This document shows positions 34,239 through 49,200 of a DNA stretch of 64,000 bases, piece after piece. The position numbers and the translations under genes are program-made. The first letter of the stretch is position 1, and each line of letters opens with the position of its first letter. Origin of the DNA: Benincasa hispida (Eukaryota > Streptophyta > Magnoliopsida > Cucurbitales > Cucurbitaceae); contig NC_052353.1 in NCBI RefSeq assembly GCF_009727055.1, forward strand, positions 42,170,623-42,234,622, given 5' to 3'. The notes under the pieces were generated by a model. It saw nothing but the letters and a program-made list of their open reading frames with translations, made no database searches and was not told where the DNA came from.

Positions 34239-37200
34239 ATGGAGACGGGCTTCAATGATTACAAATTGCGGTGCGAACTCACTGGCCATGAAGACGACGT
34301 AAGAGATGAATTACTCTATTCTCTTTCACCTGTTAATTGCTTTCTCAGTTTGCAACAATGTCGAACTCCAGCATTTGCTTGCACAATCTTCTCTTAACAA
34401 TGTCGATTTGATTTGAATTGCGCGTTTGTTGGAGGTAGAGTCTGACCTTAAATCTTACTGAACTTGTATAATTAGGTTCGTGGAATTTGCGTGTGTGGAA
34501 ATGAAGGGATTGCCACTTCGTCGAGGGACAAAACTGTGAGGTTTTGGAATTTGGATGGACGGAAGTATGTAGAATCGAAAATCCTGCTAGGGCATACGAG
34601 TTTTGTGGGTCCTTTGGCTTGGATTTCGCCGGATGAGGAGTACCCGGAGGGTGGAATTGTGTCTGGTGGAATGGATACACTCGTCATTGTTTGGGACTTG
34701 AGGACGGGTGAGAAGGTGCAGACGCTTAAGGGCCATCAGCAGCAGGTTACTGGCATTACGATGGATAATGGTGACATTGTGTCATCCTCTGTTGACTGGT
34801 AATTTAGTTCCCTAGTTGTGATCTTCCTCTGGGTTTAGGAGTAGAATTTGCAAGGTGTTGCAAAGTGTAGCATTATAAGATTTGGTTGTTTTTTTTCAAT
34901 CGTTTAGGTGAGATCTATATCAACATACTGAGTCTGAAATGTCGAGGTTCTTGCATGATTTACTTGGAAGGTGTTTTAATGTGGGTTTTAACATGCATGG
35001 ATTAGCTTCTAAATTTGATTTTCACCAAAATTGAAGCTGATTTTCCATTAGTGCACAAATATTTTGGGTGTACTAGGTTTTCTGCTTAGTGTTTGTGGCC
35101 TTTTACTTACTTTATACAAGGCAAAACGTGTGATATTGGCTTCTTTACTCCAGTACTTTAAGGAGATGGAGAAATGGCCAAGTGATGGAGTTTTGGGGTG
35201 CTCATAATGCTGCAATTCAATCAGTTATAAAGCTTCCATCAGGCGAACTGGTCACAGGTACTACTTCAAATAGGGACTGGAGTTTGTTTGAGTTATAATT
35301 TAGATAAGCTTTGCCCCATTCTCCCTTTGTATATCCTGGTTTCAAATTCGTCAACGCTTCCATTACGTTTTTTTTTTTTTTTGAAAGGAAACAAAATTTT
35401 CCATTGATTTAATGAAAAGAGATTAATACTGGGATTACAATTGCAGTGCTTTCATTACAATTGAGCCTTGATCGAGCAACATTTATGTTATGTTTCGAAC
35501 CATATGATATTGGTGCAATCTACATTTGACATTATTGAACTACCGTTTAGCGTTTACCTCACTTATCATCATAGTTATTATTTGTCTAAAATTGATCTTT
35601 GTTAATGATTTTGATATATATTTTAATTTGTCACAAAGATCCACAAGGAAAATAATTTTGATGGCCTTTAAAGAGAAAACATCCGAGGAATTCTTGGAAT
35701 GAGTTAGTACTCTCCATCCAAGAGAGGAAGCGAGAAGGTGACCATTCTCACCTTTCCTATCTAATTGGTTCGTGCTAGGTCATTTTGTTTTTGGGATCAC
35801 CCAAGATAAGAATCAAGTTGCGCCCGAAGTTTTTTGGCCGAGGGCACGTCTACTTGGGTGTCACTCATCGCTGCCAAAAAAAGATTAGAGACAAATGCTT
35901 CATCTTAGATTAAGGATCTTGGTAGATGGGTGTTTGAACTCTGAGATCGGTGGAGACAAATCTTCTTCTATTTTTTTTCTTTATTAGGGGATGTTGTAAT
36001 GAACCAAAGGTTAGAAAAGTTTTTGCCAAAAAGAGAAGAGAAGAGATGACTCCCTATTGCCTCAACTATGTCCTTCGTTGGTTCTGTTACAGACTGACAT
36101 TTTTTTAATGCAAGAGGGCTCTTTTGTGTGTTTACCTAAATTAGAACTGTCGAGAAGTTATTGTATTTGTCATTTGTGCTTCGGTTCTTGCATATGAAAA
36201 TTCGTTTAATATAAGTTATTTACTTTATTACCTCTTTTGTATGGCCTGAGCACGTTCAAAAGTATTTGACTTCGTCTTAGGCTCTGACATATGATATTGG
36301 GTCTGTTCTTGTCTAGGTTCAAGTGATGCAACTTTGAAGCTTTGGAGAGGGAAATCATGTTTAAAGACATTTTTAGGACATACAGGTACTCCCTCCATCC
36401 CCCTCATGGGTACATGTGTATGCATTTGATTTTGAAGTTGCAAATGGTGGATTTTTTATCTTATATCATTGGGGGAGAATGGTACCCTCACTTTTTTTTC
36501 TTCCACATATGATACATTATTTTTATGGTGTTCTTAGCTTGAGTATATTGATGAAATTTGATTTTTCCGTATAAGATGTGACAAACGCCTCTTTACGTCA
36601 GGATTTTGGATTTTAAGGGGTTTAACTGCAGGAAAAATGTTATAAGGATTGCCATGGGGTATTTGATCTGATGTTTTTTTTTTAACTGGGGAAGAGACTG
36701 AGGTTTTTTATGACTAGAGATTGCTCTAAAATATGTGTTTATTTTTTTGATTCTACTTAGTTGGAGCTCTTCTTGTAAATAGTATCCCTCCTTTTTGTGG
36801 GCTTGGTTTTTTGTATGTCGTTGTGTTCTTTCATTTTTTTCTCAATGAAAGTGGTTTTTTCATTAAAAAAAACATGTGTTTATTTTTTAACCTACTTTTT
36901 TTTAGCTGACTCCACCACTCTTTCAGTTATAATGTTTAATAAATTGAACTCATGTCATGCCATTCGTCATCCACCTATAATTGACATATATTCCTTCTTA
37001 TTTTGTGGAAGCAGCTATTTGTTAATTTATCTGTAATTCACTGCTTTTGTATTAGGACATGAAGCTCAACTTGAAAGATCAATTGTAGAAATGACTATTT
37101 TAATCTTGAATTTTTGGCTATTTCTTAAAGTTATATACTAAATCATGAACTCCAAAGTCTTCATAATATTTTAAGAGTTTTAAAAGATCGTGGACAAAAC

Positions 37201-40200
37201 TATCGAGTATATTTTGTTTTTCTATGTAGCCCATGATTTTTTTGTGTCGATTGTTATATTTATACCATTCTCGTTTATACTTCTGTTAGCTGGAAAAGTT
37301 GATCATGCAAGTAACATGAGTTTATGCGTTTTGTTTACATTCTATAGATACTGTTCGAAGTTTATCAGTGATGTCCGATCTGGGAGTGCTCTCCGCATCT
37401 CACGATGGGTAAACCTATACCTATTTATCAGTGTATATTCTTATTCTTCTTTGTATTTCTTATTCTTTTTTATTGTTTTTTTTTTAAGTTATAATTTTTT
37501 TTAAATAAAGAACTTGCACCTATTTATTAATAGATTGGATAAATCAAAATCCGTCAGATTATGCTCCAATAAACAGCTAAAAAGCTGCATGTTTCAAGGA
37601 TACACTATATTATTTTTTTTTATTTTTTTTTTTCTTGTCAAAATAGTATTTTCAGTCAAATGAGTTATGAAATTGAATATAAGTTTAATTACCATTTTGG
37701 TCCCTGACATGAGGACTTATTTCATTTTAGTTCCTATAACTTTCAATAAGTCCTAAAATTAGTCGTGATCTCTAGTTTGAAGTTATTTTTATTTGACACT
37801 GACAAACATATGATAAACATTTTTTTTCAAAGAAAAAACACCCGGTGAATATGTTTATCAAATTTCTAGAAGAAAGATATAAGGACTAATTTTTTTCTAT
37901 AGCAAAAGTTAATCATAGATTAACAGTTGGGGACTAATTTTAAGGAAATAAAGTTATCTCTTTCAGTTCTATCCCTCTAGACTGTGAAAATTGAGGCTAA
38001 ATGATAGGGTTCTGACCAAGCATACATTTATATGAAGTTTCTTCCCTTAAAGCTTAGAAAATAGCACGCCAATTGACATAAAAAATATTTTGAGTTGTCG
38101 ACTTTATGATAAAAAGGACTAGTTGGGTTCGGTCCAAAAGTTTCTTAACCCAACCATGAACCCCCTAGATAATTTATGTTGCAAGTTGGTTAAGGTGAAG
38201 TTACTGTACAAAATAATTCCTTTGAGGTAGTTTGGGTTTGATTATCATGCACATTGAGGAATACAACCGTACATGGCCAATCCAAAATGCCATGTCAGCT
38301 AATCATACCCGCCTTTAGGAACTAATTTCGTTCTTTCAGAATAAGAATCATAACTTTTGATGGATATGTGAAAAGTTACAAAGTAATTCCAACCTTCAAA
38401 AAAACTAAATATTTAAACAAAAACAACTCTCCAACATGCCTTTGTAGAAATTTTTGGAATTAATTTCACAACTACCTTATATTTTATTTTTGATTGAATA
38501 CAAGAAATAATTTATGTTTATATACTGAGGAAGCAAGGCTATCCAAGGTTGCTTCTCATCTAAGATATATTTATGTTTATCCAATTAGAAGAGTTTGGCA
38601 TCCTAAGGAGCCTGAGAAGACTTTAGTCTTTGCTCATTGGGGATTGCTAACAATGATATATTGTGAAGAATAATATTGAGAGGAACCGTAGGATCTTGGA
38701 TGTAGAGGATAGACAATCAGCTTAGTATAAAGCCCATTTTCTGGCTTCTTTGGGGTTCTTAAATGGGAAATTTCAGACTATTCCTTCAATTTAATTTTTG
38801 TTACCTGTATATAAGTTAGAAAGGACCATTCCTTTGTTCAAATAATTCATTTTTTTTTATATCCGTGAGTGTTGGAGTCAGCTTATGTGCATCTAGACTA
38901 ATCTCATGGGACAACCCACCCGACCCTACAACATTTGGGTGTCAAGGAAACTCGTAGAAAATTAATTCCTAGGTAGGTGACCACCATGGATTGAACCCTT
39001 GACCTCTTGACCATTTATTGAGGTTATGTCTCCTTTTTATCACTAGGTCAACCCTTGATGGTTTGTTCAAACAATTCATTATCTCATTAATTTTGTGGAT
39101 CCAAAGAGAGAGAAAAAAAAAGAAAGAAAAGAAAATAGGATCATTTTTTTGTTGTTTTGTTATTTTGATTTTTGAATTGGACACCTTATTTCACGGGCGT
39201 TTTAATAGGAAAACTTTCTCTTTGTTTCTATATTCTTGAATCATATCAAATAATTTCACTTCTTTAGTAGGAAAGAAATAGAGCAATAAATTCTATAGAT
39301 TGTTGCTGAAATATTAAATGACCATAAAATGAATGATTTCTATTGCCTTCTCTGAATCTGTAGAACCTTTGGAGGAACATCTGTTATATTCTTTATATTA
39401 GAATATTGAATGAATTTAGGATATTGAATTTGATTTTCTTTTCCATTCTGGCAGTTCTATTAGGTTATGGGCTCGAAGTGGTGAAACATTGATGGAGATG
39501 GTTGGTCATACTTCCATCGTGTATTCAGTGGGTTCACATGCTTCCGGACTCATTGTTAGTGGGAGTGAAGATTGTTCAGCAAAGATATGGAAAGGTTACT
39601 ACTTCTATCTATAGGAGTTTACTAGTCTTTTTTTCCTTCTTTATTTTTCCTTTCATTTTTAATAAGAAAATTTAAAAATATACTAAGGGATAAGAAAAAT
39701 TCAACAAAAGGATCCCAGTAAAGCTACAAAAAAGGACTGCAATCTAAAAGAATAAAACCTAATTGATAATTCTTATCCTCTGAGCTTCGTTTAAGACCCT
39801 CCATTGTGCCCAAATTGAGTTTGTCGGTTGAACCTTTCATGTATTGATGATAAGTGTTCCTTTATATATACATACTTTTAAGTCTGTTCTATGGAGCATT
39901 TGGTTGGGAAGAAATGACTAAAGTTTCAGTGGAAAGGCAAAGGAAAGGTGAAAAAGGTGTTGAAGTTGGCTAAATTTTCTGTGATGAATTGGATTTCTTT
40001 AGATAGTGAGTTGTTTATTTCTTATAACTTGATTTTAAATATGAAAACTGTTTATTGTATTATTATTTTTTATAAACTGTTAATTTAATTGGCTAAAAAC
40101 ACAATAGTTCTAGATAGTGAATTTATAAACTGTTCTCTTTTTTAATAAACTTAAATCAAGGTGGAGTTTTGTAGGAATTCTTAACAGATATGTAGTTTAA

Positions 40201-43200
40201 TGCAATATTCGATCCTTTAAGCTTTGTGATTTTTACTTTCAATTTTCAACTTATTACTTATCCATGAATAGCGTGGTCCTTGTTGGAAAAAATGATATGT
40301 TGATTTATGATTTTTAGTGTGCTATTGAAATTGCTGATGTTTGGGGTTGTTGGAATAATCCAGCATCATAGGAGTATTTCTTTTATAAAAATAGCATATT
40401 AGTATCACGAAGTTGGATTATTTGTGTTGCAGATGGAACTTGTGTCCAGAGCATTGAGCATCCTGGTTGTGTTTGGGATGCCAAGTTTTTGGAAAATGGA
40501 GATATTGTCACAGCTTGTTCAGACGGAGTAGTACGTGTGTGGACTGCAGATCAGGAAAGAATTGCAGAGCCCCAAGAATTGGAGTCATTTGCTTCCAGAC
40601 TGTCTCAGTATAAGTTGAAGAGGTACCCCTGAACTGCTGCCACCACCCACCATCCACCCACACACACACACACACAAAGAGGAAGTTCCAATAATGTCAG
40701 TATATAATTTATTCTGTAGCTCTGCGTCCCGTATGATTCTCAGTATTAATATAGCGACTTATATACACCTTTAATTTATTTGTTTGTCCATCATGATGTC
40801 GTGCACTTTTATTGCTATGTTGACTGTCTGTCTTGTATTTCATAAGTTCTCTCTAATTTACTTGTGACAGGAAGAGGGTTGGAGGATTGAAACTGGAAGA
40901 ATTACCTGGGATGGATGCTTTACAAATTCCAGGTCTGGTTACAATATTCCATTTTAATAAGAAACCAAGATGTTATCCAGTTCTCTACCTTTTGTCTTTT
41001 TTCCTTTAATTTCATGAATCTTTGTTGCAAAGTGGATGGGTGGGAGGTTTTTATAATTGCAAATGTGGATAATACCTGAGTTATTTTCTCCATGACTTGT
41101 TAGTTTCATGAAGTTCACTGTACTTTTGCATCGCAAGTGAATGTTCAAATTTCACATTTTGGATTATGTATTGTACATTCTTAGTGCTAGATAAAAATTT
41201 TGGTTTCATATTAAGTATACAATAGTGTAATGAATTGTTTGTACAAGCTAGAATATCTTGCTAGTTTGTAGTTAAAAAATATAGAACCAATTTCAATCCC
41301 CTTGAGCCTAAACCATTTGAGTAGTTTTGGTATTCAACGGCATTGGTAGGATTTCTAATATAATCTAATCATCCTGACATCAGGAACCAGCAATGGACAG
41401 ACAAAAGTTATCAGAGAGGGAGATAATGGTGTTGCTTATTCATGGAATTTAAAGGATTACAAATGGGATAAGGTAAATTTAGTTTTGGAGTGTCTGTATT
41501 TGAGCAATGTACATCTGTTTCCTTTTGTAAACTTATTGTCCACAACTCCTCATGTCTTTGGCAAATTATGTGATTTGTGTTGTCTTATGATAGAGGAGAT
41601 TCTTCTTTTCTTTTATGGAATATTTGGCTTGAGAGAAATGAGGAAATTTGTTTTTGAACATGTCACAACTTTTCATTGATTGAAAGAAAAGAGAGACTAA
41701 AGCTCAATAGATACAAAACTCCACAACTCCACAGAGGAGAAAAAGTAAATGCAATACAATTTCAAAAATTGAAGCATGAACATTAAAGATGCAACGGCAA
41801 GTAAAGCATAGTTATATGGATGACAAAAATTGAACTAACAATCGAAGAGAAAAGCTGGCCAGTTAAGACTGGTGTCCTGAGAGGAATGAGGAAATTTTTA
41901 GCGGGTTTGAGAGTTCGTGGGAGTAGTTGCAGGCTCGTGTCAAGTTTACACCTTTCTTTTAGCTTCTGTTGCCATTTGTTTAAAAATTATCCTCTTGGTT
42001 TTTTATTATTTTTTTTGGGAGCCCTTCTTTTGGCTTGTCAGGACTTTATTTTTTCTTTTGGCTCCCGTCTTGGCTGTTCCTTTGTAAGTCCTTTTTGTTT
42101 TCTTTCAGAATTTCAAAAAGCAAGCCTGTTTTATATATTTTTTATTTTTATCCTTCTTTTCTTTTTTGCTGTTCTTCAGATCGAGGAAATGAGCATTTTG
42201 TAATTATTCATTTACTTCGAATATTGCATACCCTTCTAGCAAGTCCCGTAATTATTATTTTTCAGTAAGAAGCAGGTTCTATATCTGAACTTGGTGCATA
42301 TGGGCTTTTCTGGCATCTGAATTATTTTATAAAAATTGGAGCATCGTTTATGTATATTCTTTAATTTGTAGATTGGTGAAGTTGTTGATGGACCTGATGA
42401 TGGCGGGAGGAAACCTGTTCTTAATGGAGTTGAATATGATTATGGTCAGCATTCTTTTAATCTACTAATATTAATTTCATTCGCAGTGATCTGAAAACAT
42501 TAATTGAAAATAAGGAATTCAATAGAAAATAACATTTTATGTTTGTAGTGTTTTTGAATGTGTTTTGGCAAATTTAGTAACTAGATCCAATTTTATATGG
42601 CATTCAAAATGTGTTTGATAGTATGTTTATAAACCATAAAAATAGTCATCTAACTTAATGTTATTAATTTTGTCTAATTATTATTTTACAATACCATATA
42701 GATTATAATATGTTATATTATACATATCTTAATTTAGTTCATAGCATGTAATACTATATATATGAAAGTTTTATCTCTTATATTGTAATATTGCATTTTG
42801 AGGTTTCAAATTCATAATATAGATACACTAAAAACATAAAAACATTGTTACAAAATCTAAAACAATTTTAAAAAACAAATCTGCTAAATGAATATTTGTT
42901 GAATCCAATCGACTCGGTGAATCTGAAAACATAAAACAAAATGTGGATTGCAAATCCTAAGAAATCATCTTTAACCGCATTTTCATTTATTTCTTCAATG
43001 ACACGATTCAACTTTGTCTGCCTTTACCATATTTTCATTTAACCGCTTTCTCAAATTGTTGCTCAGTATTTGATGTTGACATTGGAGATGGTGAACCTAT
43101 TCGCAAACTGCCTTACAATTTAGCAGGTGATTATTATTATTTTTTCTTTTTTTGTAACTTTATTTTCCATTTATTTTGAAATAATCAATTTTGCTGTCAC

Positions 43201-46200
43201 AATACTTAATATGGTTCAAGTTTAACTCAAATAAAATGGAATTGGAAGGCTTTCAAATTCAATAAGAGTCATGACTTTAATAAAGGACTTAGAGAGAAAG
43301 AATTCAGTCTATAGTGGTCACCTACTTAGGATTGGATATCCTACGAGTTTCCTTGGCATCCAAATATTGTAGGATTAGGCTCGTCTTGTGAGATAAGTCT
43401 GAGGTGCGTGCAAACTAGCCTAGATACTATAGATATTTAAATAATAATAAAAAAATGAAATTGGAAGGCTTTCAAATTCATGGTTGGGTGATTATCCCCC
43501 AAAATACACTTCTAAAGGTCACTGTAGGTTGAGAGAACGAGTCTAAAAAATAGAAAGCATCGTGTTCTTCAAAATTTATCTGATTCTCTTATCACAACCT
43601 TTAGCAGGGAGGAAACTGATGTAGTGAGTCAGTTTAGTAGTTTTAGTTAAATTCTTTTTAGTTTGTTCAAATACTTAATTTGTCATTAAATTCTCTACAA
43701 ATAAAGGGTTAGTCAATTTACTTCACAGTGTATCTACTGATTTGTATTTTTCTTTTTCTTTTTCTTACTTTGGGAGTTGGTATCCCTCAACATTTGCTCT
43801 TCATTATATCAATGAGAAGTTTCTTATTTCAATAAATAAAGGATTAGTCTCTTGTCTTGGTTATTGAACACTTGAGAGTCGCAAGAAAATCCTTTGAGCT
43901 ATATTTCTGGGACAATTCTCTCATCCATCATATAGGGTGCCCCATTTTTCGTTACTTAGATTAGCTGCCAATCCTCCTAACTCCCTTAATAAACTGCACT
44001 GATGCACTAGGAATGTACTATTGCTTGGGATAGGTGCCTTTTTTCTATATGGTAGCCTGTATTGTTGAACTCATTACCAATCGGCCTAAATTTGATAAAA
44101 AAAAGGTTGGAGGCATCACCTTATTGTTTTTTCTGACGACCAAATACCTTAACATCAATCCTTTAGACATGAAAAGATTAATTCTATTCAGTGACATGTT
44201 TTTTAGTCCTCTAAGAAGCACAGATACAAATACAAGACATGGATATGACACAACCGAACATGGACATAGTGACACAATATTTTTAAAAAATGTTAGACAC
44301 GGACATAACAAAAACACGTTTATTAAAATATACATTAAAAAAGTATGTATATAATTTTTATACAAGAAGGAAATTCGTAGTCAATAATTATATGCTAAGA
44401 AGTGAGTATTTTACTCTTAAAATTTATTCAAAATCAAGTGTTCGATACGTATCTAATAAATGTCAGATCTATATTTACTTTGTACAAGTGTTTAGTGTCT
44501 AAGTGTCTAACACATGCTAGACACGGACACACTAGTTAGACTAAAGTGTATGTGCTTCTTAACTAGTCCTTATTCGATGGTTAATTATGAAGTTATATTT
44601 TCAAATTCAAACTCTAACATTAGTCTCTTTATATTTATTCAATGAAAAATTTTCCTTTCTTGTTAAAGGATAAAATGTATTCGAAATATATGACATCTTG
44701 CATCAATTATTTGACGATCATTTTTTTTGGGAGTTCAAAAATTTTTCTGACTGATGCATGAAAAGAGGACAACTTCTTATCTATTAAGTTGTGTTCACAC
44801 TGCTCAGAGCCCTAACCAATGTATATGATTGTTGTTCATTGGTGACATTTTGTTGTAGCTTCACTTAGCTTTCACTGAAAAATTTTGTAGGACACCTTCT
44901 TATGACTTAGTATCCTATCCAAATTTTTGAAGTATATATGTTAAACAATAATGCTTTAGAAAAATCATGTAGATCTAGATGTGGGAGTGCGTAGTTTCTC
45001 TTTTAAAGGCTCATAGCTGTCATGTTTAGTGTTGCCTCATTTGAATTTACTCATTGTCGAGCAATTTCTAATGGGAGCAGCACTACTGAACTTCCAATGA
45101 ATTATCCGAGAAATTCTGCATGCCCAAAGAAACTCTGAATTTTTGTAATAGTAGTAGGGGCAGGCCACTCCTTGATGGACTTATTTCTACCATTTGGGAT
45201 TTCATGGCACTCGCCCACATGAAAACCTAAGAAAAGAAGGCAAAAGTACCGGTTATATTGATGATTAGTATTAAACTAACTATGAAACTTTTCCAGATGA
45301 TCCATATACCACTGCTGATAAGTGGCTTCTCAAGGAGGATCTTCCTCTCGTCTATCGGCAACAGGTGGTCGACTTCATACTCCAAAATTCTGGAAAAAAG
45401 AATGTTGTCCTTGATCCATCCTTTCGTGATCCTTATACTGGCTGTGAGTAGCCTTCCATGACATTACTTATGTGAACCATTATCTAGTTTGAATTTGAAA
45501 CTGATCTCTCTGTTTTTTTTCTTTGGGTACCAGCTAGTGCTTATGTGCCCGGTGGGCCTTCAAATGTTTCAGGTACGCACTTTTTCTAATGCCAACTGCT
45601 CCATGTTTTTTTGTAGTTTAGGAGGAGGTATAGTGTGAAGAATCAAAATCAAGTTTATATTAAATCGTTCTATCTTTGGTAATCTTTAAGAATTCTGAGC
45701 CTCTGATCTTTGCATATTCATTTTCTTTAACAGCTGAATCACGCAAACCTATTTTCAAGCATATCCCTAAGGTATGCTATTATGTCACTTGGGGATTATG
45801 ATCATTTAATTTATACACCACACCTAGAAATGTTCACTTGATTGGATGCTCATCTCTCTTTGCCATTAAGGATCATCAATTGGGTGCGTTTTAAGTAAGC
45901 CTTTGTATGGCCCCAAAATCCTAATTTAAGAAAGTATGTTTCATTTTGAGAATAAAAACGCTGGAGATCACAAGAGCAGATATAAGTTATTATTATATGC
46001 TAGTTGGTGCGTAGTAATAACCCTCTTCTATTTTTTTCATCTTCACTTTTATCCATCTGGCTTATTAGCTGAGATTTCTAATTTGGTTTATTAATTCAAG
46101 TTAAATGAGGTTATTTAGGTCTATCATTTGTTCTCATGTTGTGTAGTCATTGTTTGGTTATGAATTTCAACTTAGTTCAAAACAGGTTGTTTGCGTCTTC

Positions 46201-49200
46201 TTGGTGGTCTGTTTCACCGGACTTTTGTAATTATGATCTGAGTCAAATTAATGCCAATTGGGATCCCTTTTTGTAACACCTCCTTATTTCGTAAATCTTC
46301 TCTTTGATTAATTAATGTTTCCCCTTTCTTTTAAAAAAGAAACAACTTAGTTCAAAATAGATCTTTTAGATAGTGATTTATCTTTATATTAACAAATTAT
46401 AAAGTTCTCAAGTACATTGTACAATGTGTTGCTGGTTATAGTACTTATATCTTTAAAGTAGTTTGGCCAGTTTTTCTTGTATAGTTTACTTATTTGTTTT
46501 GTTATGTTTTTTTTCCCCTGCAAATCATTCTTTTCCAGAAAGGAGTCCTTGTGTTCGATGTTGCACAGTTTGATGGGATACTAAAAAAGATTGTTGAGTT
46601 CAACAATGCATTGCTTGCTGATTCGGTAGGCTACTTTTTATTGGCCATCTTTTTTTCTTTCTAACAACGGTGTACTAATTTGTATCAAGCGTTCTACACA
46701 CATTTGCTATAACTCTCTGGCTAATCAAACACAATCTCATTACTTGAAGGCATACCTGTTCCTTCTTTAAGTATCGTTTCTTAAAAATTTTTCATGCTTA
46801 TTTTATTTTATCTATTTTCTCTAATCATATTTGTTTCTTTTTGAAGGAAAAGAAGAACTATGCTTTGCAAGAACTTGAGGTTTCAAGACTCGGTGCTATT
46901 GTTAAAATTTTGAAGGATACATCACATTATCATTCTACCAAATTTGCAGATGCTGATGTTGTATTGTTATTGAATTTGCTCAGATCATGGCCTCGTGAAT
47001 CATTGTTTCCGAGTAATTGTGTTCTTTTCCCCTCTCTGTCTCCTTCATACTTAGTCCATGGGGCTAAAAAAGTGATTAGTATTTAACCCATAACTTTTTA
47101 TTTTAAATGCTGGTTTTTCTTATGCTGTTCTGCAGTTATTGACATACTACGGATGATTGTTCTGCACCCTGATGGAGCAATACTGCTTTTGAAGTTTATT
47201 GATTCTGATGGTAATTACATGAAGACATGGCTGCTCTGCGTTTTTCCCTCCTTTCAAAATTCGTAGTAACCCATACCAAGAATCAGATTCACTAATTAAA
47301 AATTTTCTTTTTTGATAGAACTATATTTTGAAAATTATGTCATGCATATTTTATATCCTTGTCCAGCAACTTATTTATTTAAAAATGGTGGATGAATTGG
47401 ACACAGGTTCGATATCTAATTAAGGAAGAGTGAAAACTAAAAAAAAAAATGTGTACGTGAATGTATTTGGTTGTGTTTGATTTTAAAATTGCAGAAACTA
47501 TTTTTGGGACCAATTATTTGATATTGAAAAATTATCAATAACTCCAAACACTTGTTACCTTAGTTTCTTATTTTTCCTTTTGGATTGGTAGGGCCTAGGG
47601 GACTGTAGTTTTGATAACATACACCATTTTGTGAATAAGAATTTCTAAAAAAAAAATATTTTAAGATTAATAGTAAAGTAACTTTAACTGAACTGTTTAA
47701 TTTGTTGAAAAAGAAACTCTTTAGAACTTCTGCATTTTGAAAATGAATTTAGGAAACCGTAAACAAATACATGATTTTAAAGAATTTCCAAGCGTTTTTT
47801 TTCCTTATTTGGTCAACTTCAAGAAACTAGTTTTGCCAAACAAACCCTTATTTTGAAGAAATGATGAGAAATTTCAAGTAGGACCCCATGCGTTTTTTCC
47901 ATTGTAGTATTTCTTCCTAATGATGATATTTGCCTTGAGTTTTGGCAGGTTTTCTTCTGGAACTGATTCAGAAGGTTACAACGGCTCCAGTGATTGCTGC
48001 AAATCTTTTGACAAGCATACGGCTCATAGCTAATCTATTCAAGAATTCAGGGTATTACAACTGGCTGCAGAAACATCATAGTGAGGTTTGAATTTTAAAC
48101 TTAATTTTATTTTGCCTGTTTGAAATACTTGTGTAGTTTAGATATATATTTAAGATATAAGAAACAAGAGATCCTAAAAGAAAAAGGACCAAAGCCAACC
48201 AAAGAAAAGAACGACTTTAGAACAAAGGGACAAGTTGTCTACTCTCCGATGAAAAAGGGGTCTAAGAACAATCTTCTCGTGTAGTTTGTTCACTACTTCA
48301 CGTTCCGATAGGTTCTGTTTTTCTTTTTTTTTTCCTTGTTTTTTTGTTGTTAAATAATAGTTTGTCTTGTTTGCCAAGTTTAAACTAATATGTGTCACTG
48401 GTTGTCAACCTTACATCTGAGACTTGGAAAGAAATGAAAACTGAAAACTCAATATTGATCATTGTGCTTCTGTGATAGATTTGTTATGCGCTTTAGTGGG
48501 GTGTTTCCTTAAATTCTGCATCTTAACTACTCATGTAAAATAATTCTGCAGATTCTTGATGCATTTTCAAGTTGTTACTCATCTGCTAATAAGGCCGTAC
48601 AACTGTCTTTTTCAACACTGATTCTCAAGTAAGTCTATTTTTAAATATATATATATTTATGCTTTTTGGTTTGTTATCTTGGATCAAGTGGAACTTAAGT
48701 GATCATTAGGTTTATAGCTTATTGGGTGATCCACTTCCATTGTTTATCATGAGAAATATCCCCCTTTCTGTTTCTAATTGAAAATAATCTACGCTGGTCC
48801 CTTGCCCAAAAATGAAAATGAAATCTATTATTCAATTGAAAATAATTCAGCGTTTTAAAAGCCTAAAGGCGGCCTTGAGGCTTTTCCACTTGAAGAGGTA
48901 AGATGTAAGCCTCAAATAATGGATTAAAAACATTTTGCAAATCCTAAATCGGTATGACCAATTACAACTAAACATGATAATCATGTAAAAGTGGAAAGGA
49001 AATTCACCTCATAGTTTTCACTTAATAAAAAAATTTAAAAGGATTTATAATATCCTCATTACTACTACTACACCTACTATCATTAATAAGATTGATTTAT
49101 ACTATAAATTGTTTCCAATATTTTTAAAGCACAACAGTAAAGGTATTCCTAGTTCATATTGTCACAACTCAAACTTTAATACTTTTGAAGAATTTGACAA

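Noticed and set aside
34345..34687. Minus-strand frames opposite PLAA exon 2
   Set aside because: The plus frame encodes WD40 repeats and splices in phase; the minus frames match nothing.
41820..42268. Open frames in PLAA intron 9
   Set aside because: They are hydrophobic low-complexity translations of T-rich intron DNA.
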